From the NCBI GenBank assembly GCA_018287875.1, contig JAGVVL010000018.1:1116001-1180000 (forward strand): a stretch of 64,000 nucleotides of DNA. Direction: 5' to 3'. The notes under the pieces are model-generated. The model did not search any database and was not told where the DNA came from. It saw only the letters and a program-made list of their open reading frames with translations. This document shows, in pieces, positions 11,414 to 21,130 of this stretch (position 1 is its first letter; each line of letters starts with the position of its first letter). This stretch comes from Nigrospora sphaerica (lineage: Eukaryota > Ascomycota > Sordariomycetes > Amphisphaeriales > Apiosporaceae). The translations under genes and the position numbers were made by a program.

Positions 11414-13605
11414 TTTCTGCAGCAGGAATGGCAAGTGGCAGCACCCATCAGCCACGCCTCACCAGCCTTGGCGCGGACAGCCAAAGATTTGACCAAGACC
11501 CCCGCCATCTTCGCGACATATTGCAAGCGGCAGCCAAAGCCACTCAATTGGACTGATTGGCGTTGGAAGCCAGAGGGAGGGAGCTCCTCCGCTCACGGAT
11601 GGCGGGCCGAAGAATGCTGTTGGGCCGTCGATCACGGTACCCCGGCAAAGCTCGATTGGGTCAAAGCCACGCGTAACCGACGAACATCTCGGCCGTACTG
11701 GCGAGCGGCTCGAGGAAATATAAATGAAACAATATCAGCTGGTGCTATTGCCCGTGGTTGATTGGCCGCGACCGGCATGACGCCGCCTCCAGGGACAAAT
11801 TGTTCCCCACACTCGGCCGCTTCGGTAGTGGGCGGCAGGGAACGGTAGATGATGCTCCGTCGCCTGCAGAGTAATACGGCAGACGAGTCAAGGCGACCTG
11901 GCTGCGTGGTGCAATCATAGTTGGCGCCTTTGCCGTTGATAACCTCAGGCTGAATGGCTAAATGCGCCGCAAAGGCCAGGGCCTTCCCGATCTAGACAAC
12001 GATCGCCGGGCGTCACAGAATGACAGAGACTCGGTTTGGAGACTGCGCGTAGGGGATGCCGCGGTGCTTGGCCAGCGAACACGTCACCGATGGACTTGTA
12101 TTCACCGCGTCCAAGCGGCTGGCTGCATGAGCACCAGCGCACTCGGCGAGCTCATGGTGTGAAATATCTGTATTCGCGGAGAACTCTCAGCAGCATGTTC
12201 TTGAAGATAATTTATTCGAGTCCCGAGGGCGGGATGTGTGGTCAATGAAAGTCAACCGAGATGAGGTAGGAGAAAAGATTGATATAGAACCCCATGGATG
12301 AGTATATGCCCTCCTTTTCGAGGACCCTCCACGCCCCTGGGGTGTTTTATTAACGCCACATTGGCATTTACAAAGTACTTCTGGCACTTGAGATTTAACC
12401 TTATCAAGACGTCACAGTTTCAATCGGTCCTCGGTCTGAAGGAGCTGCCGCGAAAACTGAATAGGACACCAATCGTATCTAGTACTGAATGAAGCGGCTG
12501 TCTTTCCGTCGTCCCTGGACCCGAATGGGTTTTCTCATGGGCGTGTCCCCCCGAGCCCTCTAACCCTAAGCTCAGACATCCCTTGACCGCTCCAGTCAAC
12601 ACAAGACTGCTCTTCTTGCGCGCAAACACCAAGCGTAAGGTTCAAAACCACGATAATAAAGACATCCAAACGAAAATCCTGTCATCGGAACGGGTGACGC
12701 GCCTGGATACGATGGACAGAGATCAATAATGAGACGGTAGTAATCAGCTGACAGCACTTGTTGAGGAGAAGGAGAGACAAGTGACGTAACCGATCTCCCG
12801 ATAGCGACCAAGTTCTCCGCCAAGCTGCTTAGCCCATAGCTATGGTGATAGCAAGCCTTGTGAAGCTTACATACCGTTCCGGTGATCTCAGCTGGAAGAA
12901 GCACCGATGTATTCAGTGGTAGGATTCTCCTACAGTATGCAGGCAATAAATAGACCACCTCCGATCTGTACGATCAAACATACTTAATTGACCAAGACAC
13001 TGCATGGTCCTGCTTACTTTACTTTCCTGGTACCGGGCGAGAAGATATACCCAGAACCACACGCTCCTCTGGCACCTGAGCCGTATTACCGTCCACAATA
13101 TCTCGCTAGCGATTTCGGAGACTCCCCTTTCGGCCCTTTTGAATAGGTCATATATTGCACTACGGAAGCGTTCCCGGCCTTTCTTTTGCGAACAATATAT
13201 GCGCTCTCAACCGCCTTGGGTGCTTCGATTTCGATTTTGGTGGTATGGAAGTTACCGTCGGAGGAAAGGACGCTCTTTGTTGGTTGGACTGACCGTCAAC
13301 ATCTCTGACCAGCTGCACGAGGCCCAAAAAGTACGACGAACAACGACATGTATAATGAGCCAATTTTTTCTTATTGTTTGATTTGAGGGGACCCATGGCA
13401 TCCAAATAGACATTATTTGTGTTTCTTCTGCGTGGTGCTGTCATGGGCGGGTTGCAGACCGGCCTCCCAGATAGGGGATAGGGATTGCCGCCAAAATCAC
13501 TCCTATGAAATCCAGTGCTCTATTCTCCGTTTAACGAAGTAACCCATCGAAAGCATCGCTCCTATTCCAGCCCAGGCAGTCATCGGTTTATTCTGCGCTA
13601 CTGAG

Positions 13606-13625
13606 GTGAAGTCTCGTGAAGTCTC
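13606..13625. repeat. short tandem duplication
   Basis: Two adjacent copies of the 10 bp unit gtgaagtctc are followed by a partial third copy. It looks like simple slippage with no evident function. Confidence 0.6.
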
Positions 13626-14450
13626 GTGACGCGCCACACTCTGGCCTTGGGATTGAAACCCGGAGGCCAGGCGGCAACTAACATACTATCGGCTTGGATC
13701 TTTTCAAGATTGAATCCGAGGCCTGCCTCCCTTTTTGGTACTGGCTTTCTTAGAAGTAGCTATTAGGCCCAGACATCCACGGTTGCTCCATATCCACCTC
13801 AACATATCGTCGACACAATCGCCCGAGGTGCTCGACACACTTTGGTTTTCTTGATTTCCATACTTGGAAGTCGTATGAAACAATATTACGTCTTTTGGTT
13901 CCATTTGCATTGGTTAAACGGATGCTGGCGTCCGATGAAAGTAAGCAGCATTCTTTACACATGCTTTGGTCATTTTACATTCAAATTTGGAGCTTTTTAC
14001 ATAGAACCGACATATGATTCGAACCTGCTTAAGTCGCACCCTTTTTCCTTAGTCGCAGTGTGTATTTGAGTAATGTACCCCGTTGCGATTGTGTTGTGCG
14101 CTTACGAGTATGTGGGCAAGGACGGCAAATAGCATGCGCTGATTTCCGTGACAAAGTACTGACGCTCGATCACGCACTTAACCCGGAATTGGCCATTAGA
14201 TGTATAGAAATGGATTACAGACGTCGGGAACACATACGAAGAGGAATCTGGCATAATCTTTTACGGTAAAGCCGAGGGAAAGGAAAAGCTAAGATGGGGG
14301 AAGGGCAACCAGAAGAGGAATCAACCCCCGTTGTTCTCTCGCCCAGTGCCCGTCATTCATGGGGGATCGGGTCCGCTTTATTTAGTACTTGAAATCAGCT
14401 CCAGTCTCGCATATGAGGCTATTCCTATGTCATCTCCTGTCATCTGTCAG

Positions 14451-14460
14451 GTCACGTGAC
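14451..14460. promoter_or_regulatory. GTCACGTGAC palindrome (E-box)
   Basis: A perfect 10 bp palindrome with the CACGTG core recognised by bHLH factors such as Cbf1/Pho4. It lies 2.7 kb from the nearest start codon, so function is doubtful. Confidence 0.25.
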
Positions 14461-14879
14461 GCCCTACCGGACCCCCGAAGGAGGCCCCACAGGCTATCGT
14501 ATATATCTACCACACCAGATACTTCCTTTTGTCAGATTTCTTTAATGGATGACTTGAACCCTTCATCTCGCAAGCCCTCTCCAGTGCGACACCCGGCCAT
14601 GTGTTGCCTTCAACAACCAGCTTTTAGTGCTATCGTAATAAAGTGAGATAATTGGTCGTGATACCCGGATCATCCCTCCTCCTCAGTGATGGGACCACAG
14701 TGAACGTCCTTGCGCACATGCCACAAAATCATGTGTGTGTCAAGGCTCAGCCGGGGATCACCCGGCCTACACCAGATCCGGTTTCCCACGAGCCCCCTTT
14801 GTAGTTTAGTTCCTTAGCGCGTTCAGCATCTTTTCAGTGCACTCTTCGCAGCTCTGTCTCTTCATGCAGTGACGAATCG

Positions 14880-15560
14880 TGACAACAGTAACGATTACGG
14901 TTTTTTATAGTAGTTAGTAAGCTAACCGTAGTTATAGCTATAGTTTCCCTTTTAGTCTAGACGTAAATCCGAATCGGGCTAGCGTTGAAAGCACCTACTA
15001 GTTTCCTCTAAACCTTGCCCCCTTAAGTAAAGATCTTCAATTCTATATTACGAATCGTTTGGTTCACCGACGTGATACGCGCTAGGTACGGACCCCCGTC
15101 GTTCTCGTACCGTTGCATCTTGACCCTAGCCGGAACGAGGAAAACACCACAGGCGTGGCGCTAACGGGGGCGTGGAACAGCCTTCAGCGTGGATCCAGAC
15201 GTGGATTCATAAACCAGACGATCAGGGCCTAAGTGTAGCCGGAACGCCCGGTTATGGGGACATTCGAACCTTACATTGTAAGCCTATCTCCTTGGTTCGA
15301 AAACTAGCAAACTTGGTGGGACTCGGATGCAACCTATCAATAGACTGGAATCAAGGTTTCACGGCTGGAGAGCACCTTACGCTACACTAAAGATATAAAT
15401 GGCGACAGCAGTAGGAGCATTAAATAGAGGTTCCGTTCATGCTGTACGACGTACTCCGGATTCGCGCTATAACTGCTAGCTTTTGAGACGAAGGAGATAT
15501 TCACTATGTAAATCGAAACCCTGATAACTAAGCTCGCTGCGTGGTATGAAGTGGGAAAGG
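14880..15560. mobile_element. possible LTR-retrotransposon leader remnant
   Basis: An AT-rich run with repeated TAGTTAG/TAGTTATAG words (about 14905-14950) is followed about 200 bp later by a segment reading tggcgctaacggggg (about 15156-15170). This resembles the 3' end of a fungal LTR followed by a primer-binding-site-like leader. No second LTR, gag or pol frame was found, so this is a weak call based on texture only. Confidence 0.2.
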
Positions 15561-15673
15561 GCTAAGACAATGATCATCCTCAGAAATCATCCCTCAAAAT
15601 CCAGGTTTCCACACTACCACATCCGGAACGAGATTTGATCGCTGAACGTGTTTTCGCGTATTAAATTTAAAAT

Positions 15674-17191
15674 TTAAATCTTTGTTGCTAAAGTGACCAA
15701 GAGCTCGCACTCGGCTCGAAATGCCTCAAATACGGTATCTCTCCTGTCTCCAGGGGCTCCAAACACCCTCCTCTCGGCCGGCACGCCTTCGAGGATGCAG
15801 TCGATAATGCTCGGCACCGAGCGGGAAAGTAGTGGGGCCGGCCTCCTTCCGACCGGCGAAACCGGCACCCAGTTCCGGGCCCGATGGTGTTCTGGCAGAT
15901 TTAGGGCGACAGCTAGGGCGTCGATGCGATGCGAGATGATCTGAACCAGGACGAAGATTTTGAGGCCCGGCTCGTCGTCCTGCATCATGCTACCCTCGAG
16001 GCACATATCGCGAATCATGTCGCTATTCGTCTCCAGCGAGCCCCGGAGGCTGGCTAACACGAGGCGGCAGATTTGGACCACGCGGGTAAAGCACGAGAGC
16101 TGGAGCAGCCAGGCCGGGCGGTCCACCAGGATGCATCTGGGATTCGCACCGCCACCGCCGCTGTCGCTGCCGTCCTCGGACATGGTCTCGGGCGTTGCTA
16201 CGGTGGTTGCTGCTCTTTCGATAATACTCTGCAACGCCTTCATGTGTGACACGATTTGCGGAACCAGAATAATCCACAAGCCCCGTTGCGCCATCTGCCT
16301 GGCATTCCCGTTTGGCGGCATCTCAAACAGGACGACGCTTAGCCGGGCTGGCTGCGCCTGCCAGTTCTCCGGACTGGTGGCGCTACTCTCCGGCGAAGAC
16401 CAGGCGGCGGCATGGGTACTCGGCAGCGGCGTGGCCGGAGCTGCTGGTATGTGCGATGGTGGCGGTGCAAAGGGCGCATTTGGTAGACCAGTGTCGCCCG
16501 ACGAACTGCTCTCGTAGGATCTCTCGTTCTCGGGGACGACAGCGACCAACTGGAAACGGTCGTCGGGCCCTGTCGCGCGTCCTTGCCCCGCCCGTGTCAT
16601 GGTTGTCGGCAGGGGCCCTGGGTTCAGTCCGGGCTGGTCGAGCCACGAATCGTCGCCGTCGAAATTTATCATGAAGTCGGCCGCCGAGCTGGCCGATGGC
16701 GCGGCACTGGCGCCGTGGAGCACGGATGGGCCCAGCGCGAAATGGCTGTCGGACCTCTCGCCATCGTCGTCCTCGGCGTTCCCGCGCAGCGCGGCGGACG
16801 GATGAGGGTGTTGTTGACCAGGCCACCGTAGCGGTGTAGAGGCGGCGGTGGCGGCGGATGGATGTTGTTGGGTGTTCGTTATCGGCGTAGTCGTCGCTGA
16901 GGGATGCAAATCTCGCCGGTACGGCCCCCCTCCGACGCTGTTGCCATGTCTCGTCGCCATGGACGCGCCTGGGGACCCCAACAGCGGATTCTGGCCCAAA
17001 CTGTGGTGCCGGTGGCGAGGCGGACGGCCCACGCGCCGGGCCGCGTTCGTCTCGCAGGGCGCGCCGGCATTCACGCAGCGGTCACACACGGAGCCGGGCT
17101 CCTTGCTCGACCATTGGCAGCCGAGCTTCTGCTTGCGGCACCGCTCACAGGCCAGGCGACAGAAGCCATTGGTTGCGCCCGTGGGTTCCAT
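15674..17191 (-). CDS. AflR-like Zn2Cys6 transcription factor, probable pathway regulator
   Basis: Nuclear DNA-binding regulator, 505 aa from the ATG at 17191. The binuclear zinc cluster is at residues 15-46: CERCRKQKLGC then CDRCVNAGAPC, spaced C-X2-C-X6-C-X10-C-X2-C-X6-C. A basic linker follows (RRVGRPPRHRHH), then a long low-complexity middle rich in Ser, Pro and Ala. The C-terminal helical part (RCILVDRPAWLLQLSCF through FEAFRAECELLVTLATKI) resembles the aflatoxin regulatory protein domain. An ATG at 17359 would add 56 residues of unlikely sequence, so the shorter start is preferred. The reading frame is single-exon and intact. Being the only specific regulator beside the PKS-NRPS locus, it probably controls it (inference). 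Confidence 0.85.
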   Translation of the reverse strand: MEPTGATNGFCRLACERCRKQKLGCQWSSKEPGSVCDRCVNAGAPCETNAARRVGRPPRHRHHSLGQNPLLGSPGASMATRHGNSVGGGPYRRDLHPSATTTPITNTQQHPSAATAASTPLRWPGQQHPHPSAALRGNAEDDDGERSDSHFALGPSVLHGASAAPSASSAADFMINFDGDDSWLDQPGLNPGPLPTTMTRAGQGRATGPDDRFQLVAVVPENERSYESSSSGDTGLPNAPFAPPPSHIPAAPATPLPSTHAAAWSSPESSATSPENWQAQPARLSVVLFEMPPNGNARQMAQRGLWIILVPQIVSHMKALQSIIERAATTVATPETMSEDGSDSGGGGANPRCILVDRPAWLLQLSCFTRVVQICRLVLASLRGSLETNSDMIRDMCLEGSMMQDDEPGLKIFVLVQIISHRIDALAVALNLPEHHRARNWVPVSPVGRRPAPLLSRSVPSIIDCILEGVPAERRVFGAPGDRRDTVFEAFRAECELLVTLATKI

Positions 17192-18010
17192 GCTGTTTCG
17201 CTGTAGATTCCTGGAACGCACGTAGGGAAATCGAGGGTTGCGCCGTCTGCAAGGGAGGGGCCATGGGTGGTACGGAGAGGAAAACGCCAGAGGTGCCGCG
17301 CACTGGCTGCAACAAGGGTGGAAAGCAGCTGGAATGGACGATGACCACCCTACGTACATGTAGTTGGATAATTAGCCCACGCCGACGGTGCTTTTCCAGG
17401 CCGCAGGGCGGCTAAAACCAATCGCATTGGAAATCCTTATCCCCTATTCCCACGGACGGCACTACAAAGCGACAACCGGGCTGTCAAGGCATCGTGCGCT
17501 CACTACCTGTTACGGATGCAGAAGGGATGGCTGTATTCCTTCGTTATGCGCGAAGTGATGGCGTGCTCCATACGAGCGAGAGCGAATCCATACGAGCGAA
17601 CCCCGACGGATCGAACTCTGCATGAAGGCGGAGACAGAGAACGTTAGAGTAAACATCAGTCGTCCAATGTGGGGGCGGCACCAAGTTGCATCGTACAGCC
17701 TCCATTGCCACCTTGCCTGCCAACTTAGGCTAGTCAACCAGATGCTCGATTCTGCCTAAGATAGCAGCCGCCAACTACGGGCTTGGGTTTGCTGCCACGC
17801 ATTCCGACGTAAGCAGCCACCAGCCGTCAAAATGCGACCCTTCGCTGGCCCGATAGGCGCAAACAAACTGGTGGCGTATGAGACTGACTGAGACTCGCCA
17901 GGCATCCGGGCAGGCCGGCATGCTCCAGCTACCCCGTAACTGTTCTAGGCTCTGGGCCATGGACCAGGGGCTTGCACAGTGGGGGTCTCGCACTACAGCC
18001 GTCCGTCCCG
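17192..18010. other. intergenic, promoter of regulator and 3' flank of Diels-Alderase gene
   Basis: No gene is seen. A short repeated word, catacgagcga, occurs twice near 17567-17600. The rest is unremarkable. Confidence 0.5.
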
Positions 18011-19486
18011 TCATAGCTCGTCTGCGGGCCGAAGCGCCGCCTTCTCCATTGTGCGGGGTGCCTGGCGCACACTCGCCCACGACGCGGTTGACGTAGGCAA
18101 CCATTGGGCCAGCGCCGCCCACGCCTGTGAGACCATGCTGGCCGAGTACACCAGCCAGATGCGCCAGTGCGCCAGGGCCTCTGGAAACAGGGCGTCTTCA
18201 CTGTATCCGCTGCCGCGGTAGAGTGGTGAGTAAGTAACCTCGCCCTGCTCGCCCGTTCCCAGCTCGCCACCCCAAACCCGGTTGCTGAAGATGTCGACGC
18301 CCTGGCCCCCGCCCAGCCCCATGGTGGACTGAAGCCGCGAGTGCTCGACCTCAAACCGCCAGGTGCGGTTCGTGGCGTGCGAATAGAATTCGACGAGATG
18401 GCCGGTCGATCGCCCGCCCGCCACGGCAGAGCCACGCGCCCCGAGCCCCCCGTACCGCTGCGAGACCTGCACCCGGTCCTCGCTCTCCCCCGGCTGCTCC
18501 TCCTCCGCCGAGGCCCCGCGCCGTCGGACCACGACGAGCTGCGTCGCCCCGCGGTACAGCACGCCCCAGGTGTAAACGGCATCCTGGTCCCAGCGCGACC
18601 CCGAGTCCCAGAAAAAGAACGAGTAAGGCCCTGCCGACGCGCGGATGATGCGGAACCCCGTCACTATATCGAACCAGTACGCCGAGGCCCAGTACCGCAT
18701 CAGGCCGGCGCCTCCGTGCGCCTCGAATGCCGGCGCTAGCGGCGCTCCGTCCAGTTCTAGCGCGCTGGTTACGCGCGCGCCCGGGACCGCGTTGCACATG
18801 TGCAGCCCCGGCGCGACGACGGAGGCTACGTCGGTGTCCCTCTCTTGGGATCCCGCAGGCCGAAGCATGGGGGAGCCGTCGGGGTAGTGGCCCGGCGCCA
18901 TCCCCACGAACGTCAAGTTGCCCCGGACGCGGGGCGTCACGATGCGCAGCGCCACAGCGCCCAGGCCTGGGTGCACCGTGAACCAGAACTCGTAGCCCTT
19001 GGCCTGGGACACCCAGTAGCCGGCCACGTACTCGCCGCAGTCGAACAGGGAAGACCGCTCCGGGAACACAAGGTCGGTTATGGGACCCACGTCGCCCAAT
19101 GCGGCGAAGAACTGCACGTGGAGGTTGCCCTGACCGAAGAAGGCGTAGTTGGGGTCACGGCAGAGGCCCACCATGATGCCGCTGGCCCCGTCGTCGGCCG
19201 TGGCGTCAAAGACCCATTGCTCCCACGCCGTCGAGTTCATGGCTGAGAGCTTGGGTAGGAAGGGGTGCTTCTGGGCCGCTTCCCCCAGAAGAATCGGGTG
19301 GGTGGTCAGCTCGAATGGATCAGCGCCATGCTCAGTGCACCGGCTCTCCCACTCTACCAGAGACATAGCCGAGAAGGGGTCCACCTTCCAAGGTGAGTCG
19401 TGGAGCTGGTGTTCTCCGTATGCAAGTCTCGTCAAACAGCTGATAGCTGCGGTGCCGACGAGCCGGGATGTCGTCAAGAACAGCAT
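18011..19486 (-). CDS. fungal Diels-Alderase-like protein (lipocalin-type, CcsF/PyiF-like)
   Basis: Intact single-exon 491 aa protein. Landmarks of the two-lobed, lipocalin-like Diels-Alderase family (related to the CrtC/AttH fold) are NSTAWEQWVFDATADDGAS near residue 83, VGLCRDPNYAFFGQGNLHVQ, YEFWFTVHPGLGAVALRI, FEAHGGAGLMRYWASAYWFD and the paired beta-rich C-terminal lobe. Known members act after PKS-NRPS release and catalyse an intramolecular [4+2] cyclisation of a polyene and pyrrolinone or decalin precursor. The N-terminus MLFLTTSRLVGTAAISCL is hydrophobic and could be a signal or anchor. An acidic, Glu-rich loop (GASAEEEQPGESEDRVQ) and a C-terminal extension of about 50 residues after HWRIWLVYSASMV are features to note. 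Its place between the regulator and PKS-NRPS supports a role in the same pathway. Confidence 0.8.
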   Translation of the reverse strand: MLFLTTSRLVGTAAISCLTRLAYGEHQLHDSPWKVDPFSAMSLVEWESRCTEHGADPFELTTHPILLGEAAQKHPFLPKLSAMNSTAWEQWVFDATADDGASGIMVGLCRDPNYAFFGQGNLHVQFFAALGDVGPITDLVFPERSSLFDCGEYVAGYWVSQAKGYEFWFTVHPGLGAVALRIVTPRVRGNLTFVGMAPGHYPDGSPMLRPAGSQERDTDVASVVAPGLHMCNAVPGARVTSALELDGAPLAPAFEAHGGAGLMRYWASAYWFDIVTGFRIIRASAGPYSFFFWDSGSRWDQDAVYTWGVLYRGATQLVVVRRRGASAEEEQPGESEDRVQVSQRYGGLGARGSAVAGGRSTGHLVEFYSHATNRTWRFEVEHSRLQSTMGLGGGQGVDIFSNRVWGGELGTGEQGEVTYSPLYRGSGYSEDALFPEALAHWRIWLVYSASMVSQAWAALAQWLPTSTASWASVRQAPRTMEKAALRPADEL

Positions 19487-20275
19487 TGCGGAGAAGTGCT
19501 ACCAAGTAGGGCGAAGTAGTGTAGGGCACAACACCAACTGCGGTCACACTTCTGCACTTGCGGCTTGGGGGTTTTTTTTTTCTCTTTTGGTAGAGCAAGA
19601 CGGCAAGGTATGAATGGGACAGCTGACGGCAGCTTTGCGCGAGCGACGAAAGTGCAGGTGAAGAGGGGGCGTGGGGGTCGTAGAAGGCGTCCAAAGGGTT
19701 ACGGAACATGGCGCGTCAATCTGCAGGACATAAGACAAAATTCAGCCGGGGCTACTTTGCCATCGTTGTTGGTTTTGGAGTGTTTACTGCGTCTTTTTTA
19801 TCGGAGTTAACCCCCTCCCCCCCAAAACAATAAGCATACGAAGGCGACATCGAAACCCCCGACAAGTATCACAAACTCCCGAGGCTGACAAATATTGTAC
19901 ATCGGGCAGTTTCCAATTCTCATACGTCGGTTCCCATACACGAGACGGTACACCAGACACCTGTATCCTACCAGGGAAACTCGACCCGGAATTACCGGAG
20001 AGCGAAATAGAATAGCCAAGACGTTCATCACCTCAATATACCGAGCCACTAATTACGCGTACGTGCAAGCTGATACGCGACAACGATCCGCTTCGTTGTG
20101 TGGACTTTCATCAGTGTTTCACCAGAGAAGAAGTAGTACTCGCTCCTTAATATAACACGCGCGTGACAGACGCAGAACCGTTAGCTCCGAGGCCGTGTCA
20201 AGCATCCATCATCTGTCCTCTAGGCTTTCTCCCCTCTCACCCCGCCTGCCAAGCCCAGCCCCTATCCGTGGAGCC
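19487..20275. other. divergent promoter of Diels-Alderase and hydrolase fragment
   Basis: No coding frame was found, and in particular no trace of the missing N-terminal half of the adjacent hydrolase. A T-run (19567-19577) and an A/T-rich segment (about 20030-20160) are present. A direct repeat CCGGA-ATTA-CCGGA lies near 19987-20000. Confidence 0.5.
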
Positions 20276-20845
20276 ATGGAGAATGGAACCGAGTCCTTTC
20301 CCTCGGCCATGCGGGCCGAGGGAAAGGACGCCGTCCTCAACACCATCTGCCGTGCCAATATGCGCCTCGACGCCCCTACGCGCTGGGAGTTCAACACGAC
20401 CAGGGCTCTTATGAGCCAGCAGTCGCCCGCCGACCTGCTGCGCGAGTTTCGCCGCTACACGCTGAAGGAGAAGCTGGCGGACCGGGGAGCGGGGAGTATT
20501 AAGGACAGCGCCGCTGGAAATGGCGGGGACACGACGCGCCTTGAAATACAGGGCCCCAAACCGGATGCCGGCAGTACGCCGCTGCTTCACCTTGTCCAGT
20601 GTCCGGTTCTCTTGACCGGGGCCAAGTTGGCGCTGTACTTGGATGCAGAGACAAGTACGAAAGCCATCGCAGAGTCCTTGGTTAATGTGCCCCCGGGGCG
20701 GTTGGAGATTTGGGTACCGGGGTTGGTGGGTGAAGGGGCCATGACGGCCAAGGTGGGCGCCTGGTACAAGTTGGCAGGTAAAGCCTTCATGTTTCTGGAC
20801 AAGCAGTTTGAGATTAAGAGGCCGCCTTCGAGCGACACAGCATAA
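20276..20845 (+). CDS. C-terminal fragment of alpha/beta-hydrolase (5'-truncated, probable remnant)
   Basis: Open frame of 189 aa from the ATG at 20276. The residues correspond to the C-terminal part of the fungal acylaminoacyl-peptidase-like hydrolases that occur in cytochalasan-type clusters: RALMSQQSPADLLREFRRYT, HLVQCPVLLTGAKLALYLD, a PGLVGEGAMTAKVGAW segment and KAFMFLDKQFEI. A full member is roughly twice this length and carries the GxSxG nucleophile in the missing N-terminal half, which is not found upstream in any frame. A frame starting at 20195 begins with GTG and is not better. As it stands it lacks a nucleophile and should be inactive as a hydrolase. Clean truncation beside a broken PKS-NRPS fits cluster decay. 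A shortened protein with another role cannot be excluded. Confidence 0.6.
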   Translation: MENGTESFPSAMRAEGKDAVLNTICRANMRLDAPTRWEFNTTRALMSQQSPADLLREFRRYTLKEKLADRGAGSIKDSAAGNGGDTTRLEIQGPKPDAGSTPLLHLVQCPVLLTGAKLALYLDAETSTKAIAESLVNVPPGRLEIWVPGLVGEGAMTAKVGAWYKLAGKAFMFLDKQFEIKRPPSSDTA

Positions 20846-21130
20846 TTTCAGTCTCCTTTCACATCAACAGAAGCAGCAGCTGTTGTGACAAGTCCACAGG
20901 CGCCGTAACTTCTACAAACTGTTTTGGCCCAGTGGCGTGCACTGCCCTTTTTGCTTTCTAAGGTTGGACCTCTCCGAGGAGCCGACGGACTTTCTATCCT
21001 ACAATGGTAAGCTTACCAAGATGCCTCTAACGCTCAAGTGTAATAAGAAAGAAAAAAGAAATGCTATCTAGCTCTGAATGCCAAAACCGATGGCATATTG
21101 CCATTCACTGATATCCCCATAATCGAGAAC

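Larger units (their letters stand above)
11263..15673. other. 4.4 kb gene-free region
   Basis: Between the AA9 gene and the Zn2Cys6 regulator no frame has recognisable protein character. It contains a short tandem duplication (unit gtgaagtctc, 13606-13625), a CACGTG palindrome (14451-14460) and a segment that may derive from an LTR element (14880-15560). The left edge is the AA9 promoter. Confidence 0.45.

Noticed and set aside
14010..14030. tRNA-like T-loop (GGTTCGAATCA on the minus strand)
   Set aside because: The flanking bases do not pair into a T stem and no cloverleaf could be drawn.
17192..17359. Longer start for the Zn2Cys6 regulator (ATG at 17359)
   Set aside because: It adds 56 residues of Pro/Cys-rich sequence unlike the family; the ATG at 17191 places the zinc cluster near the N-terminus, as usual.
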